Below are positions 1 to 8,251 of a stretch of DNA of 64,000 nt, in pieces (the stretch's first letter is position 1; every line of letters starts with the position of its first letter). Below the pieces are notes generated by a model. It saw only the letters and a program-made list of their open reading frames with translations, did no database searches and was not told the origin of the DNA. The position numbers and the translations under genes are program-made. Source of the stretch: Marivivens donghaensis. GTDB lineage: Bacteria; Pseudomonadota; Alphaproteobacteria; Rhodobacterales; Rhodobacteraceae. The stretch lies in contig NZ_JAATOP010000011.1 in the NCBI RefSeq assembly GCF_011806565.1, forward strand, positions 1 through 64,000, given 5' to 3'.

Positions 1-383
1 TCATCGTCATGCCAAGGTCGCGAAGGCCAACTGCGATGGAGTGGAATGTGAAGGCCATGGCTCCGAGTGCGCCATGGCAACGGTGCAATCGCCGCGGGAT
101 CGTCGCGCCGCTGGCCGAGTCTATGCGCCTTCAGCCACTCGAGCGAGATCCTACTGACTTCCTGCTCGTTCCACGTCAGGATAAGGTCGGCACCCTGGAT
201 CGCCGCCTGCTCTGGTGCGATGTCGAGCGAAACCGACGTCAGATCGAACGTCCGCTCGCCAGTCTACGGGTGAAACCCGCTCGGATCGGTGTCGCGAAGC
301 CAGATGTATGGAAATTCGCCAAGTGTTTTGTCAGGCCAGCAAATTTGAAGGCCATCGTTAAGAGCGGTCAGTGTGGGCTGCAT
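1..383 (-). pseudogene. Broken N-terminal remnant of a gamma-butyrobetaine hydroxylase/TauD-like dioxygenase (DUF971 region)
   Basis: Read on the minus strand from an ATG at 381-383, the frame gives 39 residues that include DGLQICWPDKTLGEF and PYIWLRDTDPSGFHP. This is the pattern of the DUF971-type N-terminal domain of gamma-butyrobetaine/trimethyllysine hydroxylases. Codon 40 is a TAG (264-266) where a Gln codon is expected (HPxTGER). The same frame stays open and similar in character beyond it (TGERTFDLTSV, EQAAIQGADLILTW, EWLKAHRL) to about position 70. After that the family resemblance stops and the reading breaks up. The jelly-roll 2-oxoglutarate/Fe(II) catalytic domain is not visible here, so the gene appears to have a nonsense mutation and probably a truncation. 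The family hydroxylates carnitine precursors or related quaternary amines. What lies left of position 1 cannot be seen. The decay is seen directly; the original substrate is inference. Confidence 0.6.
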
Positions 384-582
384 GTGTGCTCCAAATAAAG
401 TCGTTGTCGTACGGTGACCTCATTCTGATTTGGGCGGAGGCCACCATTCGTGCACCTTCGCGTGCGGATGGCCGGGGCATCTTCCCAAAACGGTGCACAC
501 GATCGCTATCTCTGCTGTCAGGAACAGCAAGACACGGCGACTGCAAAGCTGGCAAGCGAATGATGAAGCTAACGCGAGATCC

Positions 583-612
583 AAAAGTATCGGTCGCGCG
601 GAAGACCGATAC
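583..612 (-). terminator. Rho-independent terminator closing the sulfatase operon
   Basis: Perfect 9-bp inverted repeat GTATCGGTC (587-595) / GACCGATAC (604-612) with an 8-nt loop. On the minus strand it is followed by TTTT (586-583). It starts two bases after the stop codon of the last sulfatase, so it marks the end of the eight-gene minus-strand operon. Confidence 0.8.
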
Positions 613-614
613 CA

Positions 615-2123
615 TCAGTGAAGCGGCAGGTCGCCGATCTCTGCCATTTTTGCATCAAGAAGGGCCTTCATATCCACGAAAACATCACTGAATGCAGGGT
701 TGTGCGCCTGATTGGTCAGCTCATGCGGGTCGTTCTCGCAGTCGAAGAGTTCCCACTCCGGTGGCTCGTCACCATCGTTCGCACCAATCTGGCCGAGCGC
801 GTCGTTGTACCAGTAGATGAGTTTCCAGCGTGCAGTACGGATGCCGTAGTGGGCGAAAGCGTTGTGCACTTCGTCTTTGTGCATCCAATAGCGGTGATAT
901 GCCACGGTCTGCCAGTCTTTGGCAGTGTCATTGAACAGTGGGCGCAAAGACGTGCCCTGCATGTACGACGGGATCTGGATGCCTGCGAAGTCCAGAAAGG
1001 TCGGCGCAAAATCCACGTTCATTGCGATACGGTTCGACGTCGAGCCAGCTGCAATGCTCTTTGGGAACCGCACGAGGAATGGCATCTGAAGCGATTCTTC
1101 GTACATGAAGCGCTTGTCGAACCACCCATGGTCGCCAAGGAAGAACCCCTGATCCGAGGTGTAAATGACAATGGTGTTGTCCGTCAGCCCTTCGACATCC
1201 AGCCAGTCTAAAAGCCGACCGACGTTGTCGTCGATCCCCGCGATGGACCGTAGATATCGCTGCATGTAGCGCTGGTATTTAAATAGGTCGAGTTCGCGTT
1301 GGCTATCGAAGGTCAAGCGCTCTCCCGCCCGGCGATCAATCAGCACCAAGTCTTTGTAATCATGCGGAACCTTCCGGATTTCCTGATCGGGCCAGACGCG
1401 ATCGCCGATGTTCCCGCCGCCCTCTGGCTGCACGAGGCCGAGGTCTTCGTAGAACATGTCCGCCCGTACTTTCATGTTGGCGGCAGACGCGGCAGCGGCG
1501 CGGTTCTCATAGTCGTCACCATAGGTGTCGGGGACCGGAAGCGGGTCGGTGTAGAGGTCATCATATCGCGGATGTGGGCCGAAGGGGCGATGCGGCGCCT
1601 TATGATGGCACATCAGGAAAAACGGCCGATCAGCGTTGCGGTGTTCAAGGAAGTCGATGCATTTGTCGGCAATCAAATCGCTGACATAACCTTTTTCGAC
1701 AGACTGGCCCTTAGGGCCAATGAAGCGCGGATCGAAGTAGTCGCCTTGACCCGGCACGACTGACCATTCATCAAAACCGGTCGGCTCGTGCGCTTGGCCT
1801 TCGCCCAGATGCCACTTGCCGAAAATGGCGGTCTGATAGCCCGAAGCCTGCAAATGTTTAGCGACATTCGGCAGGCGGTTATCGAGGTGCGTATCCAGTG
1901 TCGTGACGCAGTTCACATGGTTATATGTTCCCGTCAGGATCGACGCGCGGCTCGGCGTGCAGATCGAATTTGTGACGTAGCACCGGTCGAGGCGCATCCC
2001 CTCATTGGCGATCCGGTCGATATTCGGCGTGTGCGCGACTTTCGAACTATAGGCCGAAATCGCACCGGCCGAGTGATCGTCGGACATGATGAACAGAATG
2101 TTGGGGCGGGCGTCTTTCGTCAT
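615..2123 (-). CDS. Sulfatase, cytosolic type (alkaline phosphatase superfamily)
   Basis: 502 residues. Hydrolyses a sulfate ester. The N-terminus carries the metal-binding Asp pair (SDDHS, about residues 14-18) and the sulfatase signature CTPSRAS with Cys55 as the residue that would be converted to formylglycine. Further family motifs follow: GKWHLG, the TSDQGFFLGDHGWFDKRF block in the C-terminal half and an RTARWKLI segment near the end. The start is taken at 2123 because its ATG overlaps the upstream sulfatase stop as ATGA; an in-frame extension upstream of it is not protein-like. There is no signal peptide or lipobox, so the enzyme should act in the cytoplasm, after import. It is the last gene of the transport operon, followed at once by a terminator. 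A formylglycine-generating enzyme or anSME is needed and is not in this window. The substrate cannot be told from sequence; choline sulfatase is less likely given the sugar-type neighbours. Confidence 0.9.
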   Translation of the reverse strand: MTKDARPNILFIMSDDHSAGAISAYSSKVAHTPNIDRIANEGMRLDRCYVTNSICTPSRASILTGTYNHVNCVTTLDTHLDNRLPNVAKHLQASGYQTAIFGKWHLGEGQAHEPTGFDEWSVVPGQGDYFDPRFIGPKGQSVEKGYVSDLIADKCIDFLEHRNADRPFFLMCHHKAPHRPFGPHPRYDDLYTDPLPVPDTYGDDYENRAAAASAANMKVRADMFYEDLGLVQPEGGGNIGDRVWPDQEIRKVPHDYKDLVLIDRRAGERLTFDSQRELDLFKYQRYMQRYLRSIAGIDDNVGRLLDWLDVEGLTDNTIVIYTSDQGFFLGDHGWFDKRFMYEESLQMPFLVRFPKSIAAGSTSNRIAMNVDFAPTFLDFAGIQIPSYMQGTSLRPLFNDTAKDWQTVAYHRYWMHKDEVHNAFAHYGIRTARWKLIYWYNDALGQIGANDGDEPPEWELFDCENDPHELTNQAHNPAFSDVFVDMKALLDAKMAEIGDLPLH

Positions 2124-3502
2124 TCTCCGGCACCTTTCAGGAATTCTCGGGTTCGCTCCGCCAATGGGTCGTTCACGGAACGCTGCCACGCGAAAAGGCT
2201 CTCAATAAGGTCCGAACGAACGTTTCGCAGATCCTGTTGTGCAATAAGGTTCGCCATCTCACACGGATCGGAATCGAGATCGAACAACTGCTCAGCGAAG
2301 CAGCCGCGGCTCGTCCGCCCGTTCGCAGACGGTCCCATGACCGGCTCGGGGTTCGGCAGGTAGGCGATGTATTTCCAACGCTCGGTGCGGACAGATCGCT
2401 GGCTGATCCCATGGACGCCGAACAGATGTTCGGTGTGTGTAGGGCCAATGAGGCTCGTGCCATCGGCCGCGTATTCGGACGGCACTCCTGCGATGTCGAG
2501 GATCGTCGCCGCGGTATCCGCGTGCCAGACGAGGTCTTCTCGGACAGTCGGCTTAAACCCGCGACCGTTGATCATCAACGGAACCTGAACCGAGTGCTGA
2601 TACAGGTTCTGCTTGCCCATCAGCCCGTGCTGGCCAAGAGCGATGCCGTGGTCTGCGGTGTAGATGACCACAGTGTTTTCTCGCTGGCCCGTCTCATTAA
2701 GCGTATCGATAATTTTTCCGATCGCATGATCGAGGTGCTGCACCATGCCGTAGTAGTCGGCGATGTGCTGGCGGACGGCTTCAGGGTCGCGAGGGACGGC
2801 CTCTAGCAGTTCATCGCGTACCAGCATCTCTCCATTATCGAAGGAGTGCGCGGGAGCGAAGTTGGCGGGCAGCGTGACGGCTTTGGGCGACACCGCAACC
2901 TCGAGCGGCGGTGTGCGTGGATCGTGCGGCGCGGTGAACGCGACCTGCATGAAAAACGGCTGATCGTTGGCAGCCTCGCACAAGAATTCGTGAGCAGCCT
3001 CGCGGAACAGGTCGGTCGAGAAACCTTCGCCTATGACCGCGTTATTTTCGCTGTATTCACCCGTGGGGTCGAAGTCGTGCAGCGGTACGCGGTCATGGTC
3101 GCTCATCCCGCCGAACATGACCTTTGATGCGGACGAGAACGACCGCGCGAATGATGCGCGGTCGTTGTGCCATTTGCCGATAGCGTGCGTCCGGTAGCCT
3201 GCTTGCCGCAACAGCTGCGGCATGGTCTGCATATCCTCGGGGATCGCGAATGCTTTGCCGCCGAAATGCAGACCGCCGGGGTCCTGCGACGCGGCAAAGA
3301 TGTTGCGTCCGGTGAGAAGCGATGCCCGTGACGGCGAACACACCGCCGGATGCATCCCGCCCTGACAATGCGCGCGCATGAAATGCGCGCCGCCGGCAGC
3401 CAAGGCATCGAGGTGCGGTGTCGCGATGCCTTCGCAGCCGCTGACCCCGAGCGTTTCAAACCTGTGGTCGTCGGCGATGAGCAGGATGATATTCGGACGC
3501 AC
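2120..3502 (-). CDS. Second sulfatase, cytosolic type
   Basis: 460 residues, clearly a different sulfatase from its downstream neighbour rather than a recent duplicate. It starts MRPNIILLIADDHRF, giving the metal-binding Asp pair at residues 11-12. The signature CSPSRAS places the formylglycine Cys at residue 55, in the Cys-type class. GKWHNDR and the TADHGIALGQHGLMGKQ block provide the remaining active-site and metal ligands expected in the family. No signal peptide is visible. The gene sits 9 bp after thuA-like and overlaps the next sulfatase by 4 bp (ATGA), so the two are translationally coupled. Two different sulfatases suggest a substrate with more than one sulfate position, or two related substrates. 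That is inference from copy number and context. Confidence 0.9.
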   Translation of the reverse strand: MRPNIILLIADDHRFETLGVSGCEGIATPHLDALAAGGAHFMRAHCQGGMHPAVCSPSRASLLTGRNIFAASQDPGGLHFGGKAFAIPEDMQTMPQLLRQAGYRTHAIGKWHNDRASFARSFSSASKVMFGGMSDHDRVPLHDFDPTGEYSENNAVIGEGFSTDLFREAAHEFLCEAANDQPFFMQVAFTAPHDPRTPPLEVAVSPKAVTLPANFAPAHSFDNGEMLVRDELLEAVPRDPEAVRQHIADYYGMVQHLDHAIGKIIDTLNETGQRENTVVIYTADHGIALGQHGLMGKQNLYQHSVQVPLMINGRGFKPTVREDLVWHADTAATILDIAGVPSEYAADGTSLIGPTHTEHLFGVHGISQRSVRTERWKYIAYLPNPEPVMGPSANGRTSRGCFAEQLFDLDSDPCEMANLIAQQDLRNVRSDLIESLFAWQRSVNDPLAERTREFLKGAGE

Positions 3503-3511
3503 GCTCGCCTC

Positions 3512-4264
3512 TTAGCTCTGGGGCGCGATGGTTTCGAGCGGCTCTTCGATGTGGCGATTTACCAGCCGGACACCATCCTCATGGCGCGTGACGCACCAGT
3601 GCGCGGCGTTTGCCAGCACCTGCCGGACTTCGGGCATGTAGTATATCGGGAATGCCTCATGGCCCGAGCCGAAGTAGAAGATGCGCCCGCGTCCACGGTG
3701 ATAGCAACAACCCGAACGGAAGACTTCGCCGCCTTCGAACCAGCTGACAAAGACGAGATGGTCGGGCTGGGGAATGTCGAAGGGTTCGCCGTACATCTCT
3801 GATTGCGGGATGAGGATCGACGAGGGCACGCCCTGCGCAATCGGGTGGGCGGGGTCGATGGCCCAGATGCGCTCGCGCTCGCCGCCCGGATGTTCGCGCC
3901 AAGACAGGTTGGCATTGGTGCCCATCAGGCGTTTGAAAATCTTGGAGTGGTGGCCGGAATGCAGGACAACCAGCCCCATCCCGTCGAGAACGCGCGCTTG
4001 GATGCGGTCAACCAATTCGTCGGGGACCAGTTTGTGAATGCAGTGGCCCCACCAGAACAGCACGTCGGTATTGTCGAGGATGTCGCCACCAAGTCCGTGG
4101 TCGTCATCATCGTAAAACGTCGCGGTGCGGATTTCGAAGTCGTCGTTTTCAATCCCGTCGGCGATCACCTGATGGATGCCCGTCGGGTAGACCTCGCGGA
4201 TGTGTGGGTGCTCACGCTCGTGGTGGCCTTCGTTCCAGATGGTAATGCGGATTTTGTCAGACAT
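3512..4264 (-). CDS. ThuA-like protein (trehalose-utilisation family, glutamine-amidotransferase-like fold)
   Basis: 250 residues, close to the usual length of ThuA. Family features: an N-terminal strand with ITIWNEGHHE, the block VLFWWGHCIH around residues 67-76, the LVVLHSGHHSKIFKRLMGT segment, and the C-terminal RGRGRIFYFGSGHEAFP. ThuA of Sinorhizobium acts with the oxidoreductase ThuB in trehalose catabolism through a 3-keto sugar. Here the next gene upstream is likewise a Gfo/Idh-type oxidoreductase, 9 bp away, so a ThuA/ThuB-like pair is present. No signal peptide. The proposed role, handling a 3-keto-glycoside made by the partner dehydrogenase, is inference from the family and not shown for this substrate. 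Start ATG at 4264 fits the spacing in the operon. Confidence 0.82.
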   Translation of the reverse strand: MSDKIRITIWNEGHHEREHPHIREVYPTGIHQVIADGIENDDFEIRTATFYDDDDHGLGGDILDNTDVLFWWGHCIHKLVPDELVDRIQARVLDGMGLVVLHSGHHSKIFKRLMGTNANLSWREHPGGERERIWAIDPAHPIAQGVPSSILIPQSEMYGEPFDIPQPDHLVFVSWFEGGEVFRSGCCYHRGRGRIFYFGSGHEAFPIYYMPEVRQVLANAAHWCVTRHEDGVRLVNRHIEEPLETIAPQS

Positions 4265-4273
4265 TTTCGTCCC

Positions 4274-5278
4274 TTAAATGCTTGAGGTCAGCGCCAACGC
4301 TGCGCTGTTCTGTTCGCTGGATTGTTTGGCGAGGTCCCAAAGTTCGGCGAGGTGAAGGCTTTGTTCGGCAGACGACGGGTTAGGTGCGCCGCCGATTACT
4401 TTGATGAAGCTGTCGAGCACAGCGCCGTCGGCCTCGCCGCCCGCATTGCGGATGGTCTGGTTGCCTTGGCGCAGTTCGGCCCACTTGCCCCAGATGTCGA
4501 TCTTCACGATGGCGTTCTCGAAATAGAGCGTCAGCGCAGACTCGCAGCCTTGGGTCGTGTCACCGCAAAAGCTAAGCGTGACGGGAATATCGCCGTCGAG
4601 GCGGGCAAGAACGCCGCCGACGAGTTCGTAGTTTTTCCCGCGATTTCCGAGGTTGGCAGCCACCTGCGTGTAGCTGCGGCTGGTCGCTTGAAGAACGGCG
4701 TTGAAAAGGTGCGAGCCGGTGTCACAGATGAACCCGCCACCGGACAGTTCCGGCACCTGCTTCCAATTTCCGACGTAGCGCTCCTGCCAGTGTTCCCAGA
4801 CCTCGCCGCTGACGGAGAGCAACTCACCGAACTCCCCCGCCGCGATGCGCTGGCGGTAGCTGTCGATGAGCGGGGAGAGCGACGATTGATAGGCCACGAC
4901 GACGGTCCGACCAGACGCATCACGCGCGGTAAGGATTTCGCGCGCCTCGTCGGCAGTCAGCGCCATGGGCTTTTCCAGCAGGACGTGGAGGCCAGCCGCG
5001 AGCGCGGCCTTAGCATATGTCTGGTGGTAGATGTGCGGGGTCGAAATATAGACCGCGTCGATGTTGTCTTTCTCGGCGGCCAGCAGCGCCTCGGCGGTTT
5101 CATAGACCTTCGGTGCGTCCGCGCCGGACTGCACGACGATATCGCTGTAGCGCTTGATCGACGACGCGCTGGTGTCGGTCAGGGCCACGATCTGCGGCGC
5201 GTCGGCGCTGCCGGTCCACGTGCGGGCATAGCTGGCGGCCTTCAGACCGCAGCCGATAATACCAAGTCTAATGGACAT
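4274..5278 (-). CDS. Gfo/Idh/MocA-family NAD(P)-dependent sugar oxidoreductase (ThuB-like position)
   Basis: 334 residues. The N-terminal Rossmann fold opens with LGIIGCGLKAASY, followed by VALTD. The family EKPMALTADEA motif is near residue 100: Lys of EKP is the usual catalytic lysine. The C-terminal domain has GGGFICDTGSHLFN, matching the conserved GGG-x-D-x-G-x-H block of the family. Members oxidise or reduce a hydroxyl of a sugar or inositol with NAD(P). It lies between the ABC ATPase (18 bp gap) and the ThuA-like gene (9 bp gap), so it most likely oxidises the imported glycoside, possibly at C3 as for ThuB. Cytosolic, no signal peptide. Substrate and position of oxidation are inferred. 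Confidence 0.88.
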   Translation of the reverse strand: MSIRLGIIGCGLKAASYARTWTGSADAPQIVALTDTSASSIKRYSDIVVQSGADAPKVYETAEALLAAEKDNIDAVYISTPHIYHQTYAKAALAAGLHVLLEKPMALTADEAREILTARDASGRTVVVAYQSSLSPLIDSYRQRIAAGEFGELLSVSGEVWEHWQERYVGNWKQVPELSGGGFICDTGSHLFNAVLQATSRSYTQVAANLGNRGKNYELVGGVLARLDGDIPVTLSFCGDTTQGCESALTLYFENAIVKIDIWGKWAELRQGNQTIRNAGGEADGAVLDSFIKVIGGAPNPSSAEQSLHLAELWDLAKQSSEQNSAALALTSSI

Positions 5279-5296
5279 GGTTTTCCTTTCAGTATG

Positions 5297-6385
5297 TCAG
5301 GCGGATTGCGAACGGATCGCCCTGCCGTCGTTATCGAAAATGTGGCAGGCCGACGGGTCCACGGCCAAACGGATGGGCGTGCCAGAGGGCAGCGAATGGT
5401 CCCCCGGAACCCGGGCAATGCCGGGCTCGCCGCCCGTTTCGAACGAGATGTACGTTTCCATGCCGAGCCGTTCGGACAGGACCGTGCGTGTCTCGATCTC
5501 AGCGGGTTCATGCGGCGCGGCGAGGGTGAGGCTTTCGGGGCGGATGCCAAGCTGCACAGGGCCAGCCCGAAGGCCCTCGATTGCAGGCAAGTCGATTGGC
5601 CATCCAGCGTCGGTGCGAATGCGGACAACATCGCCCGCAACGCTCTCAACCTTTGCAGGGAAAAGGTTCATCTTCGGCGAGCCGATGAACTGCGCGACGA
5701 ACGTGTTTTCGGGCTCTTTATAGAGGCCGATGGGATCGTTGGTCTGCATGACCTGACCGTCTTTGAGAACGACGATCTGATCGGCGAGCGTCATGGCCTC
5801 CACCTGATCGTGGGTGACGTAGATGATCGTGGCGCCGGTGGAGCGGTGAAGCTCCTGAAGCTCGGCGCGCATCTGCACACGCAGCGCTGCGTCGAGGTTC
5901 GAAAGGGGTTCGTCGAACAGGATGACCGAAGGCTCCTTGATGATCGCGCGGCCAATGGCGACACGCTGGCGCTGGCCGCCGGAAAGGGCGCTTGGCTTGC
6001 GGTTCAGGTAGGGCGTCAGTTGCAGGCGCTCGGCGATCTCTCCGACGCGGCGTTTGATTTCAGCCTTGGGGGTCTTCTTCAGATCGAGAGAGAAGCCGAT
6101 GTTCTCTGCCACCGTCATGTGCGGGTAGAGCGCGTAGGACTGGAACACCATCGCGATGTTCCGCTGCTCCGGCGACACGTCGTTCATGACCTTGCCGTCG
6201 AGTAGGAACTCCCCTCCCGAAATGTCCTCCAGCCCCGCGATCATCCGCAGGAGCGTGGACTTCCCGCAACCCGAAGGGCCAACGAAAACAGCGAATTGGC
6301 CGTCTTCGATCCGGATGTCCGCACCCTTTATGACCTCGTGGCCGCCGAAGGATTTGCGGACCTGATTGAGTACGATTGTGCCCAT
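5297..6385 (-). CDS. Sugar ABC transporter ATP-binding protein (UgpC/MalK type)
   Basis: 362 residues, the usual size for a CUT1 sugar-transporter ATPase with C-terminal regulatory domain. Walker A GPSGCGKST at about 36-44, Q-loop FQSYALYPHM, signature LSGGQRQRVAIGRA from 134, Walker B VILFDEP at about 154-160, and switch His in YVTHDQVEAMTLA. The C-terminal third is a MalK-like TOBE/OB region with QFIGSPKMNLF, RPES and the end HIFDNDGRAI. It would energise the two permeases encoded just upstream in the transcript (3 bp gap). Peripheral on the inner membrane. A shared ATPase serving other transporters cannot be excluded. Confidence 0.93.
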   Translation of the reverse strand: MGTIVLNQVRKSFGGHEVIKGADIRIEDGQFAVFVGPSGCGKSTLLRMIAGLEDISGGEFLLDGKVMNDVSPEQRNIAMVFQSYALYPHMTVAENIGFSLDLKKTPKAEIKRRVGEIAERLQLTPYLNRKPSALSGGQRQRVAIGRAIIKEPSVILFDEPLSNLDAALRVQMRAELQELHRSTGATIIYVTHDQVEAMTLADQIVVLKDGQVMQTNDPIGLYKEPENTFVAQFIGSPKMNLFPAKVESVAGDVVRIRTDAGWPIDLPAIEGLRAGPVQLGIRPESLTLAAPHEPAEIETRTVLSERLGMETYISFETGGEPGIARVPGDHSLPSGTPIRLAVDPSACHIFDNDGRAIRSQSA

Positions 6386-6388
6386 GAT

Positions 6389-7288
6389 TTATCCTTTCAA
6401 ACCGCCGCCGAACGTCTGGACAAGGAACCGGCGCGCGAGCACGAAAGCGATGATGGCGGGCGCGGTGTAGACGATGGCGATGGCGGCCAAGAGGCCGTAG
6501 TCGATCTCGTTTGCCCGAAGGAATGCGCTGAAAATACCGATCGGCAGCATCCGCAGTTCGGGCGAGGAAACGAAGGTGAGGGGAACGAGGAAATCGTCCC
6601 AGCAAGCGATGAAAGCAAAGAGCCCCGAGGCTGCCAGACCAGGCATCGCGAGCGGCAGAAGCACGCGGCGCAAGCGCTGGCCGAAGGTGGCACCGTCCAT
6701 GACAGCGGCCTCTTCATACTCGGGCGAAACGCTGTCGAAGTAGGTCTTCATGATCCACAGCGCGAGCGGCAGGTGCATCGTAGCAAGCAGCAGGATGAGG
6801 CCCAGATACCCGTCGATGAAGCCGACGATCTGCATCACGTCGCGCATATGTTCACGCGGAACGACCTGAAGCACCAGCCAGCGCATCCCGTTGTTGAGCG
6901 CGAGCATGACTTGATACAGCGGCACGATCAGCGCGGGCGGCGGGATGACGCGGATCAGGATGATCGAGTAGAGAAACGGCCGCTTCCACCATGCGTTCGT
7001 CCGCGACAGGGCGTAGCCACCGAAGCCGGAGAGCAGCATGACGATCAGCGTCGCACCGCCGCAGACGATCAGTGAGTTGATCAGCCAGCGCAGCCCGTCC
7101 TCTTCGGCGAAGACTCGGTAAAAGTTGTTGAGCGATACGCTGTCAGGCGTTTCGAGGAAAAGCCCTGCATTAGTGTCGAATGCCGCGACCAGAAGCCAGA
7201 CAAACGGCATCAGGCAGTAGATCGACAGGACGATCAGGACGCCGTAGCGGCCTGCCTCTGCTTTCGTGGATGTTTTCGAGAGAGCCAT
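6389..7288 (-). CDS. Sugar ABC transporter permease, MalG/UgpE type
   Basis: 299 residues with six expected membrane segments; the first is near residues 15-38 (YGVLIVLSIYCLMPFVWLL). The EAA motif that docks the ATPase reads EYEEAAVMDGATFGQRLRRVLLPLAMPG, typical of CUT1 permeases. The ATG at 7286-7288 shares one base with the stop of the first permease (TGATG), which suggests coupled translation. With its partner it forms the inner-membrane channel of the operon's importer. Ligand specificity is not readable from permeases. Confidence 0.92.
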   Translation of the reverse strand: MALSKTSTKAEAGRYGVLIVLSIYCLMPFVWLLVAAFDTNAGLFLETPDSVSLNNFYRVFAEEDGLRWLINSLIVCGGATLIVMLLSGFGGYALSRTNAWWKRPFLYSIILIRVIPPPALIVPLYQVMLALNNGMRWLVLQVVPREHMRDVMQIVGFIDGYLGLILLLATMHLPLALWIMKTYFDSVSPEYEEAAVMDGATFGQRLRRVLLPLAMPGLAASGLFAFIACWDDFLVPLTFVSSPELRMLPIGIFSAFLRANEIDYGLLAAIAIVYTAPAIIAFVLARRFLVQTFGGGLKG

Positions 7289-8172
7289 CAGACTTCCACC
7301 TTCAATGCGCGGACGTAGAACGTGCCGATGATGAGTGAGAAGATCAGCAGCACCACCGCAATCGCGGAGCCGTAGCCGAGCTGATATGAGCCGAACGACT
7401 GGTTATAGATGTAGATGCCCACGATCTCGGTCGCGCCGGCGGGGCCGCCGCGGGTGAGGGCGTAGATCAGAGCGAAGATCGCGATGGTCGTGACGGTCGA
7501 TACCAGCAGGTAGAGGAAGATCGTCGGGACCAGCAGCGGCAGCGTGATCTTGCGGAATGCCTGCCATGTGGTCGCGCCGTCCATGCGGGCGGCTTCGTAA
7601 AGCTCTTCGGAAATCGCTGAAAGGCCGGAGTTCATCAGGATCATCGCAAAGCCGATGCCCCGCCAGATGTTGACCACGATGATCATCGACAGCGGGAACG
7701 TGACGAGCCAGCGCTGCGGATCGACGCCGAACCAAGCAACGATCTTGTTCAGTGTCCCATACTCGCCCGACGCCAACATCGAGGACCACATCAGCGCCGC
7801 CACTACGCCGGGAACGGCGTTCGGCATCAGGATGATCGCGTTGAAGAACGGGCGGAGTGCGAACTGCCGTTTCAGCAGGATGGCCGACAACAGACCTAGT
7901 ACTAACTGGCCGATGATGGCCGAGAAAAGTACGAACCAGAAGGTGATGACGAGCGAGCGCCAGAATGTGTGGTCGGAGAAAAGCTTGGTGTAATTGTCGA
8001 ACCCGATGAAGCGCGGGTTGAGCGCCGCCGGACCAGTGAGCGACAGGTTCGTCATGCTCGTGTAGATCGCGACGCCTGACGGATAGAGCACGAAGGCAAA
8101 GAGAAGGATCGCCGAGGGAAGCACGAGCATGCGGTTCCTCAACATCTCCCGACGTTGGTAGGTCGAAGGCAT
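7288..8172 (-). CDS. Sugar ABC transporter permease, MalF/UgpA type
   Basis: 294 residues from the ATG at 8170-8172. Membrane segments are visible at residues about 17-37 (LVLPSAILLFAFVLYPSGVAI) and five more. The EAA loop reads ELYEAARMDGATTWQAFRKITLPLLVP. A GTG further upstream (8214) would add 14 poor residues, and an ATG at 8145 has a purine run too close to it, so 8172 with AGGGA about 10 bases upstream is preferred but not certain. It is separated from the binding-protein gene by 79 bp holding a GC-rich stem-loop. Partner of the second permease, inner membrane. Confidence 0.9.
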   Translation of the reverse strand: MPSTYQRREMLRNRMLVLPSAILLFAFVLYPSGVAIYTSMTNLSLTGPAALNPRFIGFDNYTKLFSDHTFWRSLVITFWFVLFSAIIGQLVLGLLSAILLKRQFALRPFFNAIILMPNAVPGVVAALMWSSMLASGEYGTLNKIVAWFGVDPQRWLVTFPLSMIIVVNIWRGIGFAMILMNSGLSAISEELYEAARMDGATTWQAFRKITLPLLVPTIFLYLLVSTVTTIAIFALIYALTRGGPAGATEIVGIYIYNQSFGSYQLGYGSAIAVVLLIFSLIIGTFYVRALKVEV

Positions 8173-8203
8173 TCTTGGGAAGTCCCTGCGAGCGGAGAAG
8201 GGG

Positions 8204-8226
8204 GAGCGGCGCACGCGGCGCCGCTC
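8204..8226 (-). other. Intercistronic stem-loop after the binding-protein gene
   Basis: Perfect 8-bp inverted repeat GAGCGGCG (8204-8211) / CGCCGCTC (8219-8226) with a 7-nt loop, between the binding-protein stop (8252) and the first permease. No T-run follows, so it is not a normal terminator. Such hairpins often protect the 3' end of the upstream message and lower expression of the genes behind it; that role is inferred. Confidence 0.6.
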
Positions 8227-8251
8227 TGTTGCTTGCGAGTGGGAGGGGGCG

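Noticed and set aside
358-615. 85-codon minus-strand frame between the sulfatase operon and the pseudogene
   Set aside because: It runs through the operon terminator and has no protein-like pattern.
4322-6205. Very long plus-strand open frame (about 627 codons) opposite the oxidoreductase and ATPase genes
   Set aside because: Antisense shadow of two well-supported genes; its product is Arg/Asp-rich with no family motif.
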